This document shows, piece by piece, positions 11,535-20,919 of a stretch of 31,651 nucleotides of DNA (within the stretch, counting starts at the first letter, position 1; each line of letters opens with the position of its first letter). Below the pieces are notes generated by a model, which saw only the letters and a list, made by a program, of their open reading frames with translations, did not search any database and was not told the DNA's origin. The stretch spans positions 1 through 31,651 of the forward strand of contig CAMPGU010000014.1 in NCBI GenBank assembly GCA_946885645.1, given 5' to 3'. Position numbers and translations under genes: made by a program. This stretch comes from an uncultured Haloferula sp. Lineage in GTDB: Bacteria; Verrucomicrobiota; Verrucomicrobiae; Verrucomicrobiales; Akkermansiaceae.

Positions 11535-14500
11535 TCAGAATTCGACTTCGAAGGAGAGGCTTGCCGATCGGCCCGGCTTGTATGACCGGTAGATAAGTTC
11601 CGAATCCTCGACCCTTTCCGTATCGGTCCCGTCGAGGAGGTTCCCGAGTTTTAGTTTGACGGTTCCGACACACTCGCGGAGGTCGAAGCGTTTCATCAGG
11701 ACCAGATCCAGCGAGTGGTAGGCATCCCTGCGGATGGCCGGCGTGGTGTCGGTCAAGGGGACGCCCGTGAGATAGGACCCCGTGTAGTTGTAGATCAGGT
11801 TCGCCGACCAGCCCGTGGGCTGGTGGTCGTAGCCGAAGATGAAATTGAAAATGTGATCCGGCTGACCCTCGTAGGTGGTGGTGATCGTCTGGATCCCGGA
11901 AGTGCCGACCTGCTGTTGATACTCGAGGAGCGAATCGATCAGGGTGAAGTTCGAGGTGATGTTCCAGTGCTCCAGGAACCGCTTCCGCACCTCGAGTTCG
12001 ATCCCTTGGAGCGTCCCCTGATCACCGTTGACCCAAGTCTTTTTGTTGAGGTTGTAAGCCTGGGCGATGGGATCGGTCATCGACTTGTGGAAGAGCCCCA
12101 CGGCCATGGCCGCGCCCGGCTCCGGATTCCACTCCACACGCAGGTCGAAGTTGCTGATGAAGGTGTCCTTCAGATCCGGATTGCCCTCGATCACATCGCC
12201 CGTGGATTGGTCTTCCGTGATCACCGGTGCGAACTCGTAGAAGGTCGGCCGCGCGATGGTACGGGACCATGCGAGGGAGGTCGTGAACTGGTTTTCGCGG
12301 CCAAAGTCCCGCGTCAGCGTCACGCCCGGGAGCAGCGAGTCTTCCTCCTGCTCGACCGGGGCATCATTGGCGAATGCCGGGGAGTTCAGCCCGGGAAGGA
12401 CCTGATAGGAGCGGCTCTCTTTCTCCGCGCGCGCACCTCCGACGATCGTCCAGGGACCGTGATTGAAGGTCCCCATGAGATAAGTCGAGATCACCTCCGA
12501 ACCCGCGTCCACGTTGCGCACCGTGCGGCCGATTTTCGTGGCTTCGGAGAGAATGAGATCGTCGCCCCGGGTGGCCGCGTTCGTGCCGGACCAGCCGCCG
12601 AATTTCGGGTCTCCGCCGGGGCTTCTCACGGAGTCGAAGCCATCAAGGTAGTCCACGCCGTTCTGGCCGCCGTTCCCGAGCAGCCACTCGTTCAAGCCGC
12701 CGCCGATCTGGTAGATGAAGAGCCGGCCCCGGACCTCGCGCGAGCGATCGAAGCGGTTCGCGCCGAGCTTGAATTCGAGGAAGTGACTGTCGTCCCGGTG
12801 ATAAGCGGGAAGGGTGAGATCGATCCGCTCGTTGTCGGACTCTTCCTGCGTGCTCAGGCTTTCGCGGAAGCTTTGAAGGGAGGGCGTGCCCGACGCGTGG
12901 ACATCCGCGAACGTTTCCGTTCTTCCCAATCCCGGGTTGTAAATGTCTCCCTGCTCCGACTGGATGCGAGGATCGGTGAAGTCGAGCTGCGAGTAGTAGA
13001 GGGTCCGGCTGTGCGGGCGGTCTTCCAGGGCATCGCTGCTGGAGATCATCCAGTCGATCCTCGGCCCCCGGTGTTCTTCCCCGATCTGATGGCTCCCGTC
13101 GAGTTGGAACACCTCCAGGTCGCGTTGGAGAGGCACGATGTTTTCAAAGCCATAGGTCGTGTAGGCTCCGGCTCCCCAGGGGTTCCTTTCTGCCGGAAGA
13201 TATTCCGGGATGTCATCGGAGAGATCCGTTTGATTGTCACCGATCGTCACCTGGTCTTCGGCGCTGTGATTGCGGAACCAGGTGAGTCCCACCTTGTGTT
13301 TCTCTCCCAGCTTGAAGCCCAGGGACCCGAGGCCCCCCCATTTCACGGAGCTGGTATAGCGGTCCTCGGTTTGGGTGCGGTTGAAATAGTCGTCCGCAGT
13401 CCCCGGCTTCAGATCGAGGCCGGGGTTCAAGTTCCGGCCGATCTGCACGTTGTCTCGGACCGAGTCCTCCTTCGAATGCGTGAAGGCGAAGACAGCGCCG
13501 ATCTCGAGGTCGCCGATCGGCTTGAAGGTGTCGCCGATGGTAAGGTCCAGGCTTTCGCCGGGGCGGACATCGCGCGTTCCGGAGCGCATGCCTGCCGAGG
13601 AGTGGACCTTGGCCCAGGCCGCAGCAGCTTTGGCCGCTGCCTCGCGCTGTGTGGCGCTGGAGGGTGGACGGCTGCCGGAATGTCCGACCGGGAGCCCTTT
13701 CTCGGTGGAGCCGGCGGCAGGGGGCAGGCCGTCGCTGGCGGTGCCCCAGAAATCCAGGTCCCGGCCGGGAACCGTCCGCATGTTCTGGCCATCGAGCTCG
13801 GAGTTCCACGAAGTGCCGTATTCGAATTCAATGATCCGTTCCTCCGGAAACCGGAGCGTTTCGATCAGCACGGTGCCGCCCGCGAACTCCGCCGGAAGGT
13901 CGGGCGTGAAGGTTTTGTTGATCGCGACGCTCTGGAGCAGGTCGCTCGGAAAGAGATCGAGCTGGATCGCCTTCTTCGAGGGATCGGCGGAGGAGATCAA
14001 GGCGCCATTGACCAAGGTATTCGAGTAGCGGTCTCCCAGCCCGCGGACCACCGCGTATTTGCCGCCGACGATGTTGGCACCGGAAATTTTCGAGACGGCA
14101 TCGCCCGCATCGCTCACGCCGGTCTTGGTGAACTCCTCCTTGCTGATCCCGGCGGTGATGTTCGGTCCTGCCTGGAGATCGATGAAGAGATCTCCTCCGC
14201 GGCTCTCCTGATATTCCCCGACGATGCTTTCCTCCTCCAGGACGTATTCCTCGCTTCCGCTTTCCGCAGGCTTCTGACGCAGGCTGAAACGCAGTTGTAC
14301 CGGGCCGGAGGGGTTCGGGCTGACACCCAGGACTTCGGGAGAGTAGTTGAGGGCCGATGCTTCCGCGGTGAAATCTCCCGCGGGCAGGCCGTCGATCCGG
14401 AATTTCCCTTGCCCGTCCGTCTCCACGGTGCGGCCGGTACCGATGACATCCACGATCGCCCCGGGGATTGGATCGAGCGTCGTCGCGTCCGACACTTCGC

Positions 14501-14987
14501 CGAGTATTACGGCGGTCCCCGCTTGCTGCTCGATCGGGAGCACCCCGAAGACACCTGCAGGCGGCGCGGGATCGGTTCCCGCGGGAAGCGGGGCGGGCTG
14601 CCAGGGAGGCAGGGGATCGGTTTCCGCCGGAAGCGGCTGTTCCACGGGCGCGGAAAAAGACCACGCTTGTTCCAGGCCGGCGGCTGGGGCGGGAGGAATC
14701 TCCGGCGAACGCCAGTAGCCCCCGCTCGACGAGGCGGTCCAGGAAAACGGGGACACTACGGCTACCCGGGCGGTCCCGCCCATATCCGCTATTTCCTCCT
14801 CTTTCTCGGGCAGCAGGGCGGCGAGCAGCAGGGCATCGCCTGCCGGCATGGAGGGCAGCGTGTCGTCCGCAAAGCCGTGGCAGGGGGAGGTGACAATGGC
14901 GAAATTCGTGGCACAAGCTACGGCCACGCGGAACCACTCCCGGGTACGGAATGGAGGAGGAGACGGGGAATCGGAAAAGGGAGGCAT
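11535..14987 (-). CDS. TonB-dependent outer-membrane receptor with carboxypeptidase-regulatory-like domain
   Basis: A 1150-residue receptor. The order is signal peptide (hydrophobic core about 20-32), a Pro-rich extension (about 40-150), and a carboxypeptidase-regulatory-like domain (about 156-240; GEVSDATTLDPIPGAIVDV, TDGQGKFRIDGLPAGDF). A likely TonB box follows near 246-259 (EEYVLEEESIVGEY), then the plug (about 265-378; YAVVRGLGDRYSNTLVNGA, PAEFAGGTVLIET). The 22-strand-type barrel runs to the C-terminal Phe. It takes up a large or scarce substrate using TonB energy; the substrate is unknown. The chosen ATG has no Shine-Dalgarno sequence and abuts a hairpin. An in-frame GTG at codon 21 with GGGAG upstream is an alternative but would give a poor signal peptide. 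It is the first gene of the TonB locus. Confidence 0.92.
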   Translation of the reverse strand: MPPFSDSPSPPPFRTREWFRVAVACATNFAIVTSPCHGFADDTLPSMPAGDALLLAALLPEKEEEIADMGGTARVAVVSPFSWTASSSGGYWRSPEIPPAPAAGLEQAWSFSAPVEQPLPAETDPLPPWQPAPLPAGTDPAPPAGVFGVLPIEQQAGTAVILGEVSDATTLDPIPGAIVDVIGTGRTVETDGQGKFRIDGLPAGDFTAEASALNYSPEVLGVSPNPSGPVQLRFSLRQKPAESGSEEYVLEEESIVGEYQESRGGDLFIDLQAGPNITAGISKEEFTKTGVSDAGDAVSKISGANIVGGKYAVVRGLGDRYSNTLVNGALISSADPSKKAIQLDLFPSDLLQSVAINKTFTPDLPAEFAGGTVLIETLRFPEERIIEFEYGTSWNSELDGQNMRTVPGRDLDFWGTASDGLPPAAGSTEKGLPVGHSGSRPPSSATQREAAAKAAAAWAKVHSSAGMRSGTRDVRPGESLDLTIGDTFKPIGDLEIGAVFAFTHSKEDSVRDNVQIGRNLNPGLDLKPGTADDYFNRTQTEDRYTSSVKWGGLGSLGFKLGEKHKVGLTWFRNHSAEDQVTIGDNQTDLSDDIPEYLPAERNPWGAGAYTTYGFENIVPLQRDLEVFQLDGSHQIGEEHRGPRIDWMISSSDALEDRPHSRTLYYSQLDFTDPRIQSEQGDIYNPGLGRTETFADVHASGTPSLQSFRESLSTQEESDNERIDLTLPAYHRDDSHFLEFKLGANRFDRSREVRGRLFIYQIGGGLNEWLLGNGGQNGVDYLDGFDSVRSPGGDPKFGGWSGTNAATRGDDLILSEATKIGRTVRNVDAGSEVISTYLMGTFNHGPWTIVGGARAEKESRSYQVLPGLNSPAFANDAPVEQEEDSLLPGVTLTRDFGRENQFTTSLAWSRTIARPTFYEFAPVITEDQSTGDVIEGNPDLKDTFISNFDLRVEWNPEPGAAMAVGLFHKSMTDPIAQAYNLNKKTWVNGDQGTLQGIELEVRKRFLEHWNITSNFTLIDSLLEYQQQVGTSGIQTITTTYEGQPDHIFNFIFGYDHQPTGWSANLIYNYTGSYLTGVPLTDTTPAIRRDAYHSLDLVLMKRFDLRECVGTVKLKLGNLLDGTDTERVEDSELIYRSYKPGRSASLSFEVEF

Positions 14988-15005
14988 CGCAGCCGGAGGG
15001 CTGCG
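14988..15005 (-). promoter_or_regulatory. Stem-loop touching the receptor start codon
   Basis: On the minus strand CGCAGCC-CTCC-GGCTGCG forms a perfect 7-bp stem with a 4-nt loop. Its last base is immediately followed by the receptor ATG (14987-14985). It occupies the whole region where a Shine-Dalgarno sequence would be. It could restrain translation until opened, or mean that the true start is further downstream. The repeat is seen directly; a regulatory role is inference. Confidence 0.45.
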
Positions 15006-15044
15006 AGTCGATACCGGGCCGTTCTAACCGGACGAAGCGGTGCC

Positions 15045-15065
15045 CGGTGACGCTTCCGTCACGGA
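15045..15065. other. Short inverted repeat between MYG1 gene and receptor
   Basis: GTGACG-CTTC-CGTCAC forms a perfect 6-bp stem, extendable with flanking CC/GG across one bulged base. It lies in the 102-nt gap downstream of the MYG1-family gene and upstream of the receptor. No T-tract follows on either strand, so it is not a convincing intrinsic terminator. It might be an operator or a weak transcript-end structure. No clear -35/-10 promoter for the receptor is visible in this gap. Confidence 0.3.
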
Positions 15066-15089
15066 CGGTCGGGATTTACCCCATCCGCA

Positions 15090-15944
15090 TCACTCCACAC
15101 GTGCCAAGCGAAGGAGTTCGCGCAGTCTTTCCGGCGCTGCGGCTGACGTTTTCGCCACAAATCCGCGCGCGTGGGCGAAATGCACATCCGGCTCCGCCTC
15201 GATCCGGGTGAAGTCGAACCTCGGGTCGTCGTTGTGACGGGAGAGCCCGTAGCCGCTACCCCGGCGGTCCGGATAAACGAGCGCCGCGACCTCCGCGCCT
15301 TTGCCGATGGAGTCGAGGTAGCGCCCGATTCCGGAGGAGGGCTCGTCCGGCAGAGGCTCGGTCCGGGGCAGGAAGAGAACCTCTTCATTCCCCACGCTCC
15401 AGAGTTCGGCGTGCGCCGCAATGAAATCGAGCCGCTCGCGGAGGGAGCGGAGATATTCCAGCAGGTCTTCGCCGATATAGCGCATCACCTCCCACACCGG
15501 ATCGCCCGGGCCCAGCCGGGAAGCCTTCGCGAAGCGGCGCAGCAGCGTCACGTCCACGGGGGAGTTGAGCTTCGACAAGGTATCCCGATCCACCCCCAGC
15601 CACTGCGCGGTGGTCACCGGTCCGCGGGTGTCGAACCATTCGGCGGGCTCCAGCCAGTCGCAGAACCTGCGGGCATCTTCGTAGAGGCCGAGGTGCTGGA
15701 GCACCAGGCTCAGGGAGCAAGCCGGGGGATGGTCCGCGGGGAACTGGTGGTGATCGAAATTATTCTTCGCAGGGTCGTGCTCGCCACCAACGTCCACGAC
15801 GGCGGTGGCGGGATCCGCGAGGTCCTCCGGCGTGGGCTCGCGCCGCACGACCTCGATGCCATGAACGGCGACCAGGAGGCTGCAGGCCAGGAATTCGTCC
15901 TTATGCGCGCCGCCGGGGTGGGTGAGGATACGGGTGATCAGCAT
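15090..15944 (-). CDS. MYG1/UPF0160-family metal-dependent hydrolase
   Basis: A 284-residue protein matching the MYG1 family, relatives of DHH phosphoesterases. Metal-binding motifs are in the usual order: THPGGAHKDEFLAC (residues 8-21, with His14 and Asp16), VVDVGGEHDP (49-58, Asp51), and NFDHHQF (62-68, the DHH-like Asp64-His65-His66). In eukaryotes MYG1 is an RNA exonuclease; bacterial members are mostly uncharacterised. It is probably cytoplasmic. The length is near that of bacterial homologues. It shares a strand with lpxA but is separated from it by 100 nt with no obvious signal. Confidence 0.88.
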   Translation of the reverse strand: MLITRILTHPGGAHKDEFLACSLLVAVHGIEVVRREPTPEDLADPATAVVDVGGEHDPAKNNFDHHQFPADHPPACSLSLVLQHLGLYEDARRFCDWLEPAEWFDTRGPVTTAQWLGVDRDTLSKLNSPVDVTLLRRFAKASRLGPGDPVWEVMRYIGEDLLEYLRSLRERLDFIAAHAELWSVGNEEVLFLPRTEPLPDEPSSGIGRYLDSIGKGAEVAALVYPDRRGSGYGLSRHNDDPRFDFTRIEAEPDVHFAHARGFVAKTSAAAPERLRELLRLARVE

Positions 15945-16044
15945 GGAATTCAGGAAAGAGGCGCGGACCTTAGCAAGGGCCGCCGCAACGGCAACCCCCG
16001 CGTCCCCTCCGCAGGATTTCGATCATGCCGATCCGCCGGCGCTT

Positions 16045-16830
16045 CTACCGGGACACCCCCCGCTGCGACCCCTCGATGAATCCGATCAGGTGCTTCACCT
16101 GCTCCGAGTTCGCGGCCTTGTCCGCTTTCAGCGAGCTGAGCTGGGTGGCCAGATTCGCGTCCTTCTTCAGGAAAAGTTTCTTGTAGGCCGTCTTCAGCGC
16201 CTTGATGTCGCCCTCGTCGAATCCCCGGCGCTGGAGTCCCACGAGATTGAGCCCGCGCGTGGCACCCGGATTGCCGTCCACGATCATGTAGGGCGGTACA
16301 TCCTGGACGATCTTCGCGCAGCCGCCGATGATCGAGTGGCAGCCGATCCGGCAGAACTGGTGGATCGCCGCCAGGCCGGAGACGATCGCGTGATCCCCCA
16401 CCTCCACGTGTCCGCCGAGGGTGCCGTTGTTGGAAAGGATGATGTGGTTCCCGAGCTGGCAATCATGGGCCACGTGGGAATAGCAGAGGAAAAGATTGTC
16501 GGATCCGATGCGGGTGGGGATGTCCTCCCGGGTGCCGCGGTGGATCGTGCAGTTCTCGCGGAAGACATTGCGGTCGCCGATCTCCAAATAGGTCGGTTCC
16601 CCGATGTACTTCAGATCCTGCGTCTTGCCGCCGACGGCCGCGAAGGGGAAGAACTCGTTGTCTTTCCCGATCCGGCAGGGGCCGCCGAGGATCACGTGGG
16701 AGTGGAGCACGCAGCCCTCGCCCAGCTCGACTCCGGCTTCGACAATGCAATAAGGCCCGACGCGGACGTTCGCGCCGATTTTCGCTTCCGGGGAAATGAT
16801 CGCCGTGGGATGGATCACGGGCGGAATCAC
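16045..16830 (-). CDS. lpxA: UDP-N-acetylglucosamine O-acyltransferase (lipid A synthesis)
   Basis: A 261-residue left-handed beta-helix acyltransferase, almost exactly the size of E. coli LpxA (262). Hexapeptide repeats run from [20 protein letters not shown] to about residue 190. The catalytic-His motif is AHDCQLGNH (His122, equivalent to E. coli His125). Further hallmarks are [35 protein letters not shown] and [10 protein letters not shown]. It transfers an acyl chain from acyl-ACP to UDP-GlcNAc, the first step of lipid A synthesis, so the cell makes LPS. The start is a GTG at 16830-16828 (a GTG at 16818 is also possible). It is transcribed divergently from coaD. No other lpx genes are adjacent. 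Confidence 0.95.
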   Translation of the reverse strand: MIPPVIHPTAIISPEAKIGANVRVGPYCIVEAGVELGEGCVLHSHVILGGPCRIGKDNEFFPFAAVGGKTQDLKYIGEPTYLEIGDRNVFRENCTIHRGTREDIPTRIGSDNLFLCYSHVAHDCQLGNHIILSNNGTLGGHVEVGDHAIVSGLAAIHQFCRIGCHSIIGGCAKIVQDVPPYMIVDGNPGATRGLNLVGLQRRGFDEGDIKALKTAYKKLFLKKDANLATQLSSLKADKAANSEQVKHLIGFIEGSQRGVSR

Positions 16831-16970
16831 GAATCACCGCGCGCCCGATGGCGATTGTTTTTTGCGACCTCCGCACGGCTCTCCGGGGGAGGGAATCCCG
16901 CACCACCGCCATCCGCTGCGTCCGCTCCTTTGAACTTGGAACTTTCACCGGCCGATTTCACGCTCCGCCC
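16831..16970. other. Divergent lpxA-coaD intergenic region
   Basis: A 140-nt gap that must hold the start signals of both genes. It contains a short A/T run (TTGTTTTTTG, 16854-16863) and, nearer coaD, two overlapping copies of GAACTT (16932-16945 area). I see no promoter with a convincing -35/-10 pair on either strand, no Shine-Dalgarno before either start, and no strong hairpin. Confidence 0.4.
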
Positions 16971-17468
16971 ATGCGCACCGCGGTTTACGCCGGCTCCTTC
17001 GATCCCCCCACGAACGGTCACCTATGGATGATCCAGCGGGGGCTCGAGTTATTCGACCGCCTGATCGTCGCGATCGGCAGCAATCCCGCCAAGAGCTACA
17101 CCTTCACCGTGGACGAGAGGCTGGAGCTGCTCCGCGCCTCCATCCCTTCCGCGGAGCGCCTTACCATCGCCCACTTCGACAATCGCTATCTGGTCCATTA
17201 CGCGCGGGAGCAGGACGCCCGCTTCATCCTTCGCGGCATCCGGGGCCCGAACGACTACGAGTACGAGCGGGTGATGCGGCACATCAATGCCGATCTGGCT
17301 CCGAACATCACCACCACCTTCCTGATGCCTCCGCGCGATATCGCCGAGGTCTCCTCCAGCATGGTCATGGGGCTCGTCGGCCCGACCGGGTGGGAGGACC
17401 AGGTGCGGCGTTACGTTCCGGTTCCGGTCTTCACGGCCTTGGAACGGAGGGCCTCGCGGCTACCCTGA
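16971..17468 (+). CDS. coaD: Phosphopantetheine adenylyltransferase
   Basis: A 165-residue nucleotidyltransferase of normal CoaD length. It begins [20 protein letters not shown], with the nucleotide-binding TxGH motif at Thr14-His17. Other family motifs are [17 protein letters not shown] (38-54), [18 protein letters not shown] and the late SSS motif ([10 protein letters not shown], about 126-135). It makes dephospho-CoA from phosphopantetheine and ATP in coenzyme A synthesis. The internal ATG at 16971 is chosen over an upstream in-frame ATG at 16848, because the Rossmann strand starts here and the extra 41 residues have no family match. No Shine-Dalgarno sequence is visible. Confidence 0.93.
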   Translation: MRTAVYAGSFDPPTNGHLWMIQRGLELFDRLIVAIGSNPAKSYTFTVDERLELLRASIPSAERLTIAHFDNRYLVHYAREQDARFILRGIRGPNDYEYERVMRHINADLAPNITTTFLMPPRDIAEVSSSMVMGLVGPTGWEDQVRRYVPVPVFTALERRASRLP

Positions 17469-17587
17469 TCCGCCCGGGCAGTAGGAAAGCGGCCGGCGGG
17501 CTGGCGAAGCGCGAGCTTGTCATGGCAACTCCTTCCGAAAGAAAGGAGAGCGTTTCACGTACCCGCCGGACCGGTTTCCCAAGGCGT

Positions 17588-17728
17588 GCAGGAGAGACGT
17601 CGCGCGTGAGGATATCGCCAAGTGAAGGTGAAAATCCGGTGAAATAGGCGCGTCTCTCTGCCCCGGTCACTCGAAAGAGGAAGCTGTACCGCGCGGTTTC
17701 GCATTTGCATCCAGTACAGATTGCGAAA
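17588..17728 (+). ncRNA. Candidate structured leader RNA upstream of cstA
   Basis: The 5' arm (17588-17603) GCAG-g-AGAGACG-t-CGC pairs with 17649-17661, giving about 14 base pairs with two single-base bulges. Inside, TCGCC (17615-17619) can pair with GGTGA (17627-17631). Downstream, CTGTAC (17684-17689) pairs with GTACAG (17714-17719), and TTTCGCA (17697-17703) with TGCGAAA (17722-17728). These two helices interleave, so they form either a pseudoknot or alternative, mutually exclusive folds. It does not match a riboswitch class I can name. A string GGTGAAAATCC resembles part of the cobalamin riboswitch core, but the rest does not fit. Confidence 0.35.
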
Positions 17729-17776
17729 AATACGGGCCGCTTCCCGGCAGCAAGCGTTTCAAAACCCGAACGCGCC

Positions 17777-17782
17777 GGGAGG
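17777..17782 (+). promoter_or_regulatory. Shine-Dalgarno sequence deciding the cstA start
   Basis: GGGAGG lies 10 nt before the ATG at 17793. It is the only strong Shine-Dalgarno sequence seen in this window. It selects this ATG over the in-frame ATG at 17721, which would add 24 polar residues before the first membrane helix. Confidence 0.75.
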
Positions 17783-17792
17783 CCTGCCCGCC

Positions 17793-19832
<2,040 letters not shown>

Positions 19833-19849
19833 CGGGCTTTGCTCTGCCC

Positions 19850-20824
19850 TCACATCACCCGGTTCACCAGCGCTTCGCCCTTCTGAAACCGTTCGAAGTT
19901 CTCGATGAAGTGCCGGATGAGCACGCGTGCTTCCCCGGCCTGCCCTCCGGCGGTATGCGGGGTGATGTGGCAATTTCCGCAGGTCCACAGGACATGGTCG
20001 TCGGGCAGGGGCTCCGGCTCGGTGACGTCCAGCCATGCGGCGCCCAAATCACCAGATTGCAGCGCTGCAGCCAGTGCTTCCTGATCCACGGTGCTTCCCC
20101 TTCCGATGTTGTAGAAGATCGCCCCCGCCTTCATTTGCCCGAAGCGAACCGCATCGAACCAGCGCGCCGATCCGGCGTTGTCCGGGAGGATGTTGATCAC
20201 GTGATCCGCCTTGCCCAGCGCCTCCGCGACGTGGTCCGGCGTGATCACGGTGACCTTTTCATCGCCGCGCGGGCTACGCCGCATCGCGGTGATCTCCATC
20301 CGGAAAGGCTGCAGCAACTCCACGAGCCGCTCCGCGATCGCCCCGTAACCGACGATCAGCAAGGACTGCCCTTGGAGCAGGCGGCTGTTCCGGCGCAAGG
20401 TTTTCCATTCTTCGGTCCCGTTGGCACAGCGGGTCTTCAGCGCGGAGGGGAGCTGACGCGCGTTGGCCAGCATGAAGGCGAAGACGTGCTCGGCGCAGGC
20501 GTCGTCATAAACGCGGGAGCTATTGGTGACGGGGATGCCGCGCTCCTTCATCGCTGCCCGGAAGTCCGGCGTGTCGTAGCGCGTGAATCCGGCGGTGCTG
20601 ACCTGGAGCCATTTCAGCCGGGTCGATGTCAGGACCGCCTCGGTGCGGGGCTGGCCGAGCACGATGTCCGCCTCCTGCATCAGGGGATCGGTCGGCACAT
20701 CCGCGAGCACTGAAGCGCCCGGGGAAGCCGGACGCAAAAGTTCGTGCGGCGAGATGCTCTCCCGTAGCCAGGAAAGGAGCTCCGGTGTGGTTTGGAGATC
20801 GGTGAAAACCTTCAAATGGGACAT
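19850..20824 (-). CDS. D-isomer-specific 2-hydroxyacid dehydrogenase family protein
   Basis: A 324-residue NAD(P)-dependent dehydrogenase. The Rossmann motif is VGYGAIAERL (158-167), where the usual third glycine of GxGxxG is Ala164. The catalytic set is present: Arg242 in NIGRGSTVD, Glu269/Glu271 in DVTEPEPLP, and His290 in ITPHTAGG. It should reduce a 2-keto acid to a D-2-hydroxy acid, or the reverse; the substrate is unknown. The ATG at 20824 (MSHLKVFTDL) is chosen because the family begins with this strand. An in-frame ATG at 20878 would add 18 Pro/Ala-rich residues. It lies downstream of the helicase gene, 95 nt away, with no clear terminator between. Confidence 0.9.
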   Translation of the reverse strand: MSHLKVFTDLQTTPELLSWLRESISPHELLRPASPGASVLADVPTDPLMQEADIVLGQPRTEAVLTSTRLKWLQVSTAGFTRYDTPDFRAAMKERGIPVTNSSRVYDDACAEHVFAFMLANARQLPSALKTRCANGTEEWKTLRRNSRLLQGQSLLIVGYGAIAERLVELLQPFRMEITAMRRSPRGDEKVTVITPDHVAEALGKADHVINILPDNAGSARWFDAVRFGQMKAGAIFYNIGRGSTVDQEALAAALQSGDLGAAWLDVTEPEPLPDDHVLWTCGNCHITPHTAGGQAGEARVLIRHFIENFERFQKGEALVNRVM

Positions 20825-20919
20825 CGCCCCGATAATCCCCGCCGGCGGTGGAGCGGGCAAGCGCGGAGAGGCACGCATGCGCGCGCGCCGGTGTATCGGA
20901 GATCCACGTCGGGAAGCGC

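Larger units (their letters stand above)
17469..17792 (+). promoter_or_regulatory. 324-nt intergenic leader region of cstA
   Basis: The longest gene-free stretch of the window. No credible ORF lies in it on either strand; frames crossing it are antisense or out-of-frame continuations. It contains a 6-bp hairpin (17529-17534 with 17543-17548), a long imperfect stem (17588-17603 with 17649-17661), two interleaved inverted repeats (17684-17728) and the cstA Shine-Dalgarno sequence (17777-17782). I could not find a convincing sigma-70 promoter, so the transcript start is unknown. Confidence 0.5.

Noticed and set aside
11715..15050. 1111-residue plus-strand open frame opposite the TonB-dependent receptor
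   Set aside because: Antisense shadow. The receptor frame shows all expected domains and a C-terminal Phe; the plus frame shows no recognisable domain.
15045..15065. Intrinsic terminator for the MYG1-family gene
   Set aside because: The hairpin has only about 6 firm base pairs and no T-rich tract on either strand.
17600..17675. Cobalamin riboswitch upstream of cstA
   Set aside because: Only GGTGAAAATCC resembles the conserved core. The following CCCGCxACTGT-like element is not properly spaced, and no B12 box (GCCACTG) follows.
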